Assembly: GCA_902796705.1 (NCBI GenBank)
Contig: CADBQF010000157.1
Coordinates: forward strand, 1 to 5,497
Direction: 5' to 3'
Length of the DNA stretch: 5,497 nt
From: Ruminococcus flavefaciens
GTDB lineage: Bacteria; Bacillota; Clostridia; Oscillospirales; Ruminococcaceae
Of the stretch, positions 1 to 5,497 are shown in pieces. Both the position numbers and the translations under genes were made by a program. Under the pieces are notes generated by a model, which ran no database searches, was not told where the DNA came from, and saw only the letters and a program-made list of their open reading frames with translations. Positions within the stretch are counted from its first letter, which is position 1, and the number at the start of each line of letters is the position of its first letter.

Positions 1-70
1 GGCTCAGAGGAGCGATTCCGCACACCATTGTCAGCGACAATGCAGCCGCTGTTATTTTCTTGAATAACAT
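1..70 (-). CDS. Exported protein, N-terminal fragment (signal peptide only)
   Basis: Only the first 23 codons are in the window; the gene runs off the left edge, so its function cannot be named. The ATG is at 68-70 read on the minus strand, preceded by an excellent Shine-Dalgarno (AAGGAGGTAA; its AGGAGGT core is at 77-83) with a 6-nt gap, which fixes the start. The peptide begins MLFKK, followed by a hydrophobic run ITAAALSLTMVCGIAPL. This is a textbook Sec signal peptide: basic n-region, then an Ala/Leu-rich h-region. The cysteine at about residue 17 is preceded by T-M-V rather than a lipobox with G/A/S at -1, so I do not call a lipoprotein. Such leaders are common on secreted or wall-bound proteins of Ruminococcus and relatives. 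It is transcribed divergently from the TIR gene, so a functional link is not implied. Confidence 0.75.
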   Translation of the reverse strand, partial: MLFKKITAAALSLTMVCGIAPLS

Positions 71-120
71 AAGATTACCTCCTTTTTCATTTAACGTTAG
101 AAATCTCTCATTTTACCACA

Positions 121-149
121 ATATTATCATATATTGTTCAGAAAGTCAA
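121..149 (-). promoter_or_regulatory. Sigma-A-type promoter for the leftward exported protein gene
   Basis: Read on the minus strand, TTGACT (149-144) is followed after 17 bp by TAATAT (126-121). A start site near 114 would give a leader of about 44 nt before the ATG at 70. The -35 matches consensus at 5 of 6 positions and the spacing is ideal. The -10 is weaker, and an alternative GATAAT at 128-123 would have a 15-bp spacer. This is a prediction from sequence only. Confidence 0.55.
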
Positions 150-155
150 GCGTTT

Positions 156-184
156 TTGATGAATTTTACAGCAGATAATATTAC
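156..184 (+). promoter_or_regulatory. Weak candidate promoter ahead of the AbrB-like remnant
   Basis: TTGATG (156-161) and TATTAC (179-184) are 17 bp apart and each matches consensus at 4 of 6 positions. The predicted start near 191 would leave a leader of about 25 nt before the 216 ATG, which fits the ribosome site at 202-207. The region is AT-rich and overlapping hexamers (GATAAT at 174-179) occur with worse spacing, so this is a tentative call. Confidence 0.3.
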
Positions 185-215
185 CGCAGCCTATTTTTAT
201 CGGAGGTAATTATTT

Positions 216-281
216 ATGAAAGCTGCTGGTATCGTAAGACGCATCGGCGACTGGAATTGTCAAGAAATGTGCCCGATCTGA
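216..281 (+). pseudogene. AbrB/SpoVT-like regulator, N-terminal remnant (21 codons)
   Basis: A GGAGGT Shine-Dalgarno (202-207) stands 8 nt ahead of an ATG that opens a 21-codon frame ending in TGA at 279-281. The product starts MKAAGIVRRIGDW. This closely matches the start of AbrB/SpoVT swapped-hairpin DNA-binding domains, commonly MKATGIVRRIDDLGR, with identity at about 10 of the first 12 residues. After residue 13 the likeness stops: the conserved continuation (LGR-hydrophobic-PKE-R) is missing, and the remaining residues NCQEMCPI look unrelated. The family is normally about 50-180 residues long, so the product cannot form the domain. The simplest reading is a gene cut short by a deletion or frameshift just upstream of the TIR promoter. 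Alternatives are a short translated leader peptide or a chance match helped by a real ribosome site. The family match is from memory, not from a search. Confidence 0.5.
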
Positions 282-288
282 TAATCTA

Positions 289-317
289 TTGACTTCCGAT
301 ATTTTTTTGTGTATAAT
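289..317 (+). promoter_or_regulatory. Strong sigma-A promoter of the TIR-DHH unit
   Basis: TTGACT (289-294) and a perfect TATAAT (312-317) are separated by exactly 17 bp, so 11 of 12 consensus bases are present. Transcription should start near 323-325, giving a leader of only about 20 nt before the TIR start codon. The -35 begins just 7 bp past the stop codon of the AbrB-like remnant. No clear operator palindrome overlaps it, so the sequence suggests constitutive, fairly strong initiation. Confidence 0.85.
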
Positions 318-344
318 CAAGATATAAATTTATAAGGAGTAAAA

Positions 345-3300
345 ATGGAATATAAATACAAAGCTTTTATCAGTTATCGCCATATTGAGCCCGATATGCA
401 GGCGGCCGAAAGATTGCAGAAGCTCCTTGAAGCTTATAAGCCGCCAAGATCTCTGGGCATAAAAAAGGAGAACTGGCGTATCTTTCGTGATGTATCTGAA
501 TTACAGTCGAGCAGCAACCTCAGTGAGATCATCAGGAACGCAATTGAATCGTCAGAGTTCCTTATAGTGCTATGCTCACCGAAATATACCGAGTCGAAAT
601 GGTGCTTGCAGGAACTTACACACTTCCGTGAGCTTCACGGGAACACAAATAAAAATATTATCACACTGTTGGTAAACGGAGATCCGCAGGAGTCATTTCC
701 GGAGGAGCTTACCTACGCTGAAGTGACCGCCACAAATGAAAACGGTGAGGAGGTTACTGTCAGGGAGGAGGTCGAGCCTCTTGCAGCAAATATTGTTGCG
801 GATAATCTCAAGGGCTCGATGAAAAAGCTGAAAACCGAGTTTCTTCGTATTGCCGCTCCTTTGCTGGGATGTGATTTCGATGATCTTTTCCAGCGTGAAA
901 AGCGGCGGGAAGCTGCAAGAAAGCGGCTGATATTCGGCGGTGTGACGGGTGTTCTCTCTCTCATTACCATTATCAGCGTTGCCTCTGCCGTGACTATCAA
1001 CGGCAAGAATAAGCAGATACAGAAGCAGAATGATCAGATCACGGCACAGAATGCCGAGATCGAGAGCAAGAACAGTGCTCTTCTCATTGAAAATGCCAGA
1101 CATCTTGCTGTACGATCTGAAAACCTCTTCAAAGAGAACGATCTGATCCCTGCGATCAAAAAGGGAATAGCTGCTTTGTCCGCAGCAGTTGATGAAAAAG
1201 CAGATCTTCCGGAGGCTGAATACGCACTTTCCCGTGAACTCGGTATGTTCGATCATACGCTGCTTGTACCTCAGATCTCTTTGAAACACGAATGTGCTGT
1301 AGAGCAGCTCTCTTTTATGGGCGGCGGCAAGTCGATCGTTTCCACAGATGCTACAGGAGTCTACTTCTGGAATGCTGAAACAGGCGAACTTATAAGGAAG
1401 ATCTCTGCCGATGACGATGAATTTGCATCTGATGCAGGCGGCACAGATGATCTGACGGCTTATTTCGATATCAACACCGACAAGACAGGCACAAAATTCA
1501 CCAATACAAGCAGTCCGGGCAGTCTGAAATATGATGCTTCCGATCAGGTGTATGACTGCTTTATCCACTCCGTCGGTGAAAATGAGCCCGGTACAGGCGG
1601 AGATGTATATATATATAATTCTGACAGTGACCTGTGGTGTATCGACGGTGCAACAGGCGAGGTGAAATGGAGCGTCCCAGGATCGGAGAACGCATATTCT
1701 TACTATGATATCATTATGTATGAGAATTATGTTCTGCGTATCTATCAGGAAAAGAAAGAATTAAACGACGGATCAACGATCATGGGCAATGATCTCTATC
1801 TTGAAATGATCGACAAAGGGACGGGAAGCGTAGATGACACCGTAAAAGTGGGATCCGGCGGTGATTCATATAGTTTGTTCCGCAATTTTACGGTCAAAGC
1901 AGTACATGACGGCTTGATCTATACTTATGAAGATGAAAATACGCTGAAAGTCTACGAGACAGATGACCACGATATGAAGTTTGTGCGTGAGATCGAGGTG
2001 GATTATCCCGAACCGCTTGCGATCAACAACTGCTGTCTGCAATTCTGCAATAACGAACCGCTGTTGACCGTATGCAGTGTTTCTTCCGGTGCAGTCTCTG
2101 ATCTTATCCGCTATGATAAGGATATGACGGAGAAGAAATGGAGCGTTACCCTTCCGATAAACTATCAGAAAAACGGGAAGACATTCCTCATGCCTGCCGA
2201 TCAGATCAGCTCCGAGCATGATATTCTCGTTGTGACGACGGACCGGAATATCTCATTTGTTGATTTTGAAACTGGTGATCTGATAAAAAACATTCCCTTC
2301 GACGAAGAGATGACAGACGTATCGTTCAGCAGAAATGGCCTCGTGATGTTCACACTGACAAACGGTGAGGAATATATGCTCAGCGTGAAAAACTATATAA
2401 CAGGAGATGCTTCTGACGACCGGTCATTCAGATTGCAGAGATTCAACACGAATATCGCACTTTCCAGCTACAGTCTCGGAAAGTATGTCACTGCTGAGCG
2501 TTTCTCTGACACTGCCTATATCCAGTATCCGAAACAGAATGAAATGTTCAGGGAGATCGATACCGGCGAATCCATGTATGACCGTGATGTCATCGCAGTA
2601 ACAAATGACGGTACAAAAGCTGCTGTCGTATCCACATACTATCCGGACAATTCCTATGATTCCGGCGAGGGAGTCATATATCACCTGTTCATATTTGATC
2701 CGGCGGCAGGAGAATGCAGAGAGATCACCCCGCTTGAGAATTACAAGATCAACAGTGCTGCATTTACGGACAGCGGCAAGCTCATCGTAAATGCAACTAA
2801 GAATGGGGAATTTACGGATAAAACCATGTGCATAGATCCTGAGAACGGAAAAGCTGAAGATATAAAGGATCTATCTGCTTCTTTGTGCCAGAATGCGGGG
2901 CTGATCCCTTCCGGCGGCGGTGCTTTCTGTCTGGACAGATCCGAAAAAAATATCATATTCGTGTCCTCAGACGGAAGTGCAAAGTCATGGGCATCAATGA
3001 AGGAAGATACATCTGCTGCGGACAGGGAGTTATTGAACAAGATGTTCGCCGTTTCGGGCTGTAAGGCCGCAATGTATGTGCAATTCAATGACGGGGACGG
3101 CAGAACAGAGCTGATCGTTCACGATTTCTCCACAGATCAGGATATAACGCTCGATCATGATACAAGCGGCATCGCAAAGCGTGATATCCAGCAGATATTC
3201 TGGCAGAATACCGCCACTGTCGGCGTATTCTACAGCGACCGCACTGTTTCGCTTTATGATGCTGATACGGGCAGTCTGAAAAGCACTGTCTCCCTTGAAG

Positions 3301-3734
3301 CAACGAGTCAGGAGCCGATCTCAGCGGCAGCAGTCAGCGATGATACCTTTGCTGTGCTTTGCCGTGACTCAAATCTCTACGAGATGAATGCCGAAGGCTT
3401 TACGGGAAGAAGCTGCCGGCTTGATTTTGCAGGTAACGGGGACAATGATATCTTTGAGTACGACAGTTCCGCTGCTTCCCTTTTTGAAACGATCCCCTCA
3501 GCCGACAAGAACCGCATCTGTGCCGTATGGGAGAGATCTCAGGCATGGATACTGGATACATCAGGTTTTTCTGTTCGTTTCCGGATCGACGGCTTTGCTG
3601 CTGCCCCGCCCGAAGGTGATATCGTGTATATCAGTGACTCCGGCAGCAATAAAACAGGTCTGTTCCCGATATACACGACACAGCAGATTCTGGAAGCTGC
3701 AAAGACTTATCTTTCGTCATTGGGCGAAGTCTGA
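345..3734 (+). CDS. Membrane-anchored TIR domain protein with coiled coil and C-terminal WD40/PQQ-like propeller
   Basis: A 1129-residue protein, probably a membrane receptor with a TIR effector domain. The start is set by AAGGAG (334-339) 5 nt before the ATG. Residues 4-115 form the TIR domain: opening YKAFISYRH, the loop around FRDVSEL (47-53), then SPKYTESKWCLQEL (78-91). E90 in WCLQEL sits where catalytic NADase TIRs keep their glutamate. Residues about 143-195 (EPLAAN, KKLKTEFLRIAAPLLGC) are a linker I recognise from clostridial TIR proteins. A basic patch (184-194) precedes one membrane helix (about 195-218), followed by a Q/N-rich coiled coil (about 221-262) and a short helical region (263-300). 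Residues about 312-1115 are beta-propeller-like, with WD40/PQQ-type blades such as GVYFWNAETGELIRKI (338-353), WCIDGATGEVKW and VSLYDADTGSL. The tail QQILEAAKTYLSSLG is helical. The positive-inside rule puts TIR inside and propeller outside. NAD+ cleavage is inferred, not shown; it could instead be a signalling scaffold. Confidence 0.9.
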   Translation: MEYKYKAFISYRHIEPDMQAAERLQKLLEAYKPPRSLGIKKENWRIFRDVSELQSSSNLSEIIRNAIESSEFLIVLCSPKYTESKWCLQELTHFRELHGNTNKNIITLLVNGDPQESFPEELTYAEVTATNENGEEVTVREEVEPLAANIVADNLKGSMKKLKTEFLRIAAPLLGCDFDDLFQREKRREAARKRLIFGGVTGVLSLITIISVASAVTINGKNKQIQKQNDQITAQNAEIESKNSALLIENARHLAVRSENLFKENDLIPAIKKGIAALSAAVDEKADLPEAEYALSRELGMFDHTLLVPQISLKHECAVEQLSFMGGGKSIVSTDATGVYFWNAETGELIRKISADDDEFASDAGGTDDLTAYFDINTDKTGTKFTNTSSPGSLKYDASDQVYDCFIHSVGENEPGTGGDVYIYNSDSDLWCIDGATGEVKWSVPGSENAYSYYDIIMYENYVLRIYQEKKELNDGSTIMGNDLYLEMIDKGTGSVDDTVKVGSGGDSYSLFRNFTVKAVHDGLIYTYEDENTLKVYETDDHDMKFVREIEVDYPEPLAINNCCLQFCNNEPLLTVCSVSSGAVSDLIRYDKDMTEKKWSVTLPINYQKNGKTFLMPADQISSEHDILVVTTDRNISFVDFETGDLIKNIPFDEEMTDVSFSRNGLVMFTLTNGEEYMLSVKNYITGDASDDRSFRLQRFNTNIALSSYSLGKYVTAERFSDTAYIQYPKQNEMFREIDTGESMYDRDVIAVTNDGTKAAVVSTYYPDNSYDSGEGVIYHLFIFDPAAGECREITPLENYKINSAAFTDSGKLIVNATKNGEFTDKTMCIDPENGKAEDIKDLSASLCQNAGLIPSGGGAFCLDRSEKNIIFVSSDGSAKSWASMKEDTSAADRELLNKMFAVSGCKAAMYVQFNDGDGRTELIVHDFSTDQDITLDHDTSGIAKRDIQQIFWQNTATVGVFYSDRTVSLYDADTGSLKSTVSLEATSQEPISAAAVSDDTFAVLCRDSNLYEMNAEGFTGRSCRLDFAGNGDNDIFEYDSSAASLFETIPSADKNRICAVWERSQAWILDTSGFSVRFRIDGFAAAPPEGDIVYISDSGSNKTGLFPIYTTQQILEAAKTYLSSLGEV

Positions 3735-3816
3735 AAGGACGTTTAACAGTGTATCTCACATAGATATGAAAAGAGACCGACGATCTGACTGAATTTGAAA
3801 AGGAGTATAATATTTT

Positions 3817-5370
3817 ATGGGAAATGAACCGCTGCTGAAGCATCTGCTTGACTATGATGATATTGTCATTCAGACGCATCATAATCCCGATGCCGATGCG
3901 ATCGCTTCCGGATTTGCACTTTGCCGCTATCTGAATAAAAACGGAAAAAAACCACGCTTTTTCTATGCCGGAGAACGTGAGATCAGCAAGCCGAATATGC
4001 TGATAATGATAAACAAACTCGGCATTCAGGTCAGCCATATTAAAAACCTGAACGAAAACGGTGCTGTGCCTCAGCTTCTGGTCACGGTAGACTGCTTTCA
4101 CGGTGAGGGCAATGTCGGCAGCTTTGCGGCAGAAAACGTCATTGTGATCGATCATCACCGGCTCCCGAAGAGAAAGCCTGTTCCGGAACACTCTGTTATC
4201 AAGGAGCAATACGGAAGCTGTGCGTCTGTCATATATGAGCTGTTCAAGGAGGTGGGTTACGACATCAACGAGGAAGAAAATGTTGCAACGGCACTCTATT
4301 ACGGCTTGTATATGGATACGGTCGGACTTTCGGAGATCAGCGGGCCTATGGACCGTGAGCTGCGTGATATCGCAAAATACAACAAAGCACTCATCAGGCT
4401 GCTGGTGAATACCAATCTGACAGAAGAAGAACTTGGCATCATCGGCAAGGCACTCAACGCCTGCAAATTCTACCCGCATCCAGAGGGTTCTTCAGTATCA
4501 GATGATCCTTCTCTTCCGAAGCAGCAGAGTGCCTATACCATCGCCGACAACTGCGATCCGAATCTCCTCGGTATCATCTCCGATACACTGATCCAGGTAG
4601 ATATGGTTTCAGAGTGCGTTGTCTGCTGTCCGTACCATACCGGATACAAGATCTCTGTCCGTACCTGTACAGATTCTGTCAAGGCACCGGATCTTGCTGC
4701 GTTTATTACCTACGGATACGGCAGCGGCGGCGGACATGATAACAAAGCAGGCGGCTGCATCGACTATCAGAACTCGCTGCCTAAGGATATCATGGCTTTT
4801 GTTGCCGACCGTATCCGTGATTTCTTTACAAGATCCGATGTCATTTTTGCGGGCAGGGATCGTCCCGACTTTTCCGGTGCAGAACGCTTCCGGAAAAAGG
4901 ACGTTGTTCTGGGATATATCCCGACAACAGAGCTCTCGCCGGAGGGTGAGGATATCCATATCCGTATGCTGGAGGGCGATATAACTGTGACGCCCGATCC
5001 GGACATCTATCTCATGGTCGGTGTGATCGGAGAGGTTTATCCAATCAGGCACGAGAAATTTGAAAAAAAATATGTCAGATGCAAGGAGATACCAGATGTG
5101 TCTGCATATCGCTATCCGCCTTCTGCACAGACCGGTCAGAAAAAAACAGGCAGACAGCTCGTGGAATATCTGCACGGGTGCAAGGCATCTGAAAGCAGCG
5201 AGATCCTTGCCATGAAGCTGGATAATTTTACGAAGCTCTATTCTCTCTGGGATCAGGAGCATTATATGTACGGCAGCATCGGGGATTATATGGCACATCC
5301 TGCACATGACGAAAACGATCTCTATATCATACGTGGAGATATATTCACATTTACGTATGAACGCATCTGA
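3817..5370 (+). CDS. DHH/DHHA1 family phosphoesterase (NrnA/GdpP-like) with C-terminal extension
   Basis: A 517-residue soluble protein with no signal peptide or membrane helix. The DHH catalytic domain (about 1-195) shows all expected metal-binding motifs: H-x-N-P-D-x-D at 21-27 (H21, D25, D27), D92 in TVDCF, D112-H113-H114 in VIDHH, and D167 in YGLYMDTVGL. The DHHA1 substrate-binding domain (about 230-338) carries GSGGGHDNKAGG at 302-313, matching the GGGH-x-x-A-G signature. The core is therefore intact and should be a Mn-dependent phosphoesterase. NrnA (about 310-320 residues) cleaves nanoRNA, pAp and linear dinucleotides; GdpP cleaves c-di-AMP but has membrane, PAS and GGDEF parts absent here. 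Residues about 340-517 are an extension of unknown role. AAGGAG (3800-3805) lies 11 nt before the ATG, a little far. The gene follows the TIR gene by 82 bp with no terminator between, so co-transcription is likely. The substrate cannot be told from sequence. Confidence 0.9.
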   Translation: MGNEPLLKHLLDYDDIVIQTHHNPDADAIASGFALCRYLNKNGKKPRFFYAGEREISKPNMLIMINKLGIQVSHIKNLNENGAVPQLLVTVDCFHGEGNVGSFAAENVIVIDHHRLPKRKPVPEHSVIKEQYGSCASVIYELFKEVGYDINEEENVATALYYGLYMDTVGLSEISGPMDRELRDIAKYNKALIRLLVNTNLTEEELGIIGKALNACKFYPHPEGSSVSDDPSLPKQQSAYTIADNCDPNLLGIISDTLIQVDMVSECVVCCPYHTGYKISVRTCTDSVKAPDLAAFITYGYGSGGGHDNKAGGCIDYQNSLPKDIMAFVADRIRDFFTRSDVIFAGRDRPDFSGAERFRKKDVVLGYIPTTELSPEGEDIHIRMLEGDITVTPDPDIYLMVGVIGEVYPIRHEKFEKKYVRCKEIPDVSAYRYPPSAQTGQKKTGRQLVEYLHGCKASESSEILAMKLDNFTKLYSLWDQEHYMYGSIGDYMAHPAHDENDLYIIRGDIFTFTYERI

Positions 5371-5413
5371 CCGTCTTACATAAAGAAGTTTATTTGATTT
5401 GAAGATAAGGCTG

Positions 5414-5446
5414 AGCCCGGACTAAAATGGTTCGGGCTTTGCTTTA
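5414..5446 (+). terminator. Rho-independent terminator after the DHH gene
   Basis: AGCCCGGAC (5414-5422) pairs with GTTCGGGCT (5430-5438) to form a 9-bp stem, six pairs of it a strong GC-rich base (AGCCCG/CGGGCT) and one a G-U, around a 7-nt loop TAAAATG. The T-run that follows (5438-5445) is broken by one GC. It lies 43 bp past the DHH stop codon. There is no matching T-run on the other strand, so it acts for plus-strand transcripts. Confidence 0.8.
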
Positions 5447-5497
5447 GCATATAAAGTATGGTGGGATTAATTGCCGGCATACATCCTGTGAATAAAA

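Noticed and set aside
53..90. Alternative minus-strand ATG at 90 giving a 12-codon ORF (MKKEVILCYSRK) upstream of the exported protein
   Set aside because: It contains the Shine-Dalgarno of the real gene as codons, has no ribosome site of its own and ends within the next gene; a by-product of the AGGAGG sequence.
92..99. TAACGTTA palindrome in the leader of the leftward gene as an operator
   Set aside because: An 8-bp AT-rich palindrome is expected by chance, and no second copy was seen near either promoter.
693..1568. 291-codon open frame on the minus strand inside the TIR gene
   Set aside because: It is antisense to clearly coding TIR, membrane and coiled-coil sequence. Its product is Cys/Ile/Arg-rich with no recognisable domain, and no ribosome site was evident.
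1606..1617. (TA)6 tract inside the TIR gene as a phase-variation repeat
   Set aside because: Six dinucleotide units are short for slipped-strand switching; the tract simply encodes VYIYN within a beta strand, with the frame open on both sides.
3388..3792. 134-codon plus-strand frame overlapping the end of the TIR gene and the gap
   Set aside because: It is out of frame with propeller coding sequence that runs unbroken to 3734, and its Arg/Ser/Pro-rich product is typical of a shifted frame.
3806..3811. TATAAT hexamer just ahead of the DHH start codon, as a possible own promoter
   Set aside because: It is only 5 bp from the ATG, overlaps the ribosome-site spacer, and has no -35 at proper distance (ATCTGA at 3783-3788). 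A transcript from it would lack the Shine-Dalgarno.
3631..4479. 282-codon minus-strand frame spanning the gap and the DHH domain
   Set aside because: It covers the catalytic motifs of the DHH gene on the opposite strand and is compositionally odd; it is a shadow.
4609..5307. 232-codon minus-strand frame opposite the DHHA1 and C-terminal part of the DHH gene
   Set aside because: Antisense shadow of a well-supported gene, with no recognisable protein features.
5447..5497. Possible end or start of another gene at the right edge
   Set aside because: Only 51 bases follow the terminator. A minus-strand frame is open for 17 codons, which is too short to distinguish from chance, and no ribosome site or motif is seen.

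Overview
The window looks like chromosomal DNA from a low-to-mid GC, anaerobic gut Firmicute, most plausibly a Ruminococcus-like member of the Clostridia. The pointers are strong AGGAGG-type ribosome sites, consensus sigma-A promoters, a Ruminococcus-style Sec signal peptide at the left edge, and a TIR/membrane/propeller protein of a kind I associate with Clostridia and their relatives. The taxon is an inference from style, not from a marker gene.

Layout. Positions 1-70 (minus) hold the first 23 codons of an exported protein that leaves the window on the left; its promoter lies at 121-149. Positions 71-344 are intergenic. This stretch holds that divergent promoter, a 21-codon ORF (216-281, plus) that has a strong Shine-Dalgarno and starts like AbrB/SpoVT regulators but stops early, and a near-perfect sigma-A promoter (289-317). 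That promoter drives a 1129-residue TIR protein (345-3734). After an 82-bp gap with no terminator comes a 517-residue DHH/DHHA1 phosphoesterase (3817-5370). A rho-independent terminator at 5414-5446 closes the unit.

How the genes may work together. The TIR protein has a catalytic-type TIR domain at its N terminus, a strongly basic stretch, one membrane segment, a coiled coil and a roughly 850-residue beta-propeller-like region. This is the plan of a single-pass receptor with the TIR end inside and, by the positive-inside rule, the propeller outside. Many TIR domains cleave NAD+ and some release nucleotide signals. DHH/DHHA1 enzymes of the NrnA/GdpP type hydrolyse short oligonucleotides, pAp or cyclic dinucleotides. 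The shared promoter and terminator suggest a two-gene operon in which a membrane TIR makes or responds to a nucleotide signal and the phosphoesterase removes a nucleotide. That functional link is inference only: the pair could equally be a stress or phage-defence module or a chance pairing of an accessory gene with a housekeeping-type enzyme.

All other long open frames examined are out-of-frame or antisense shadows of the two large genes.
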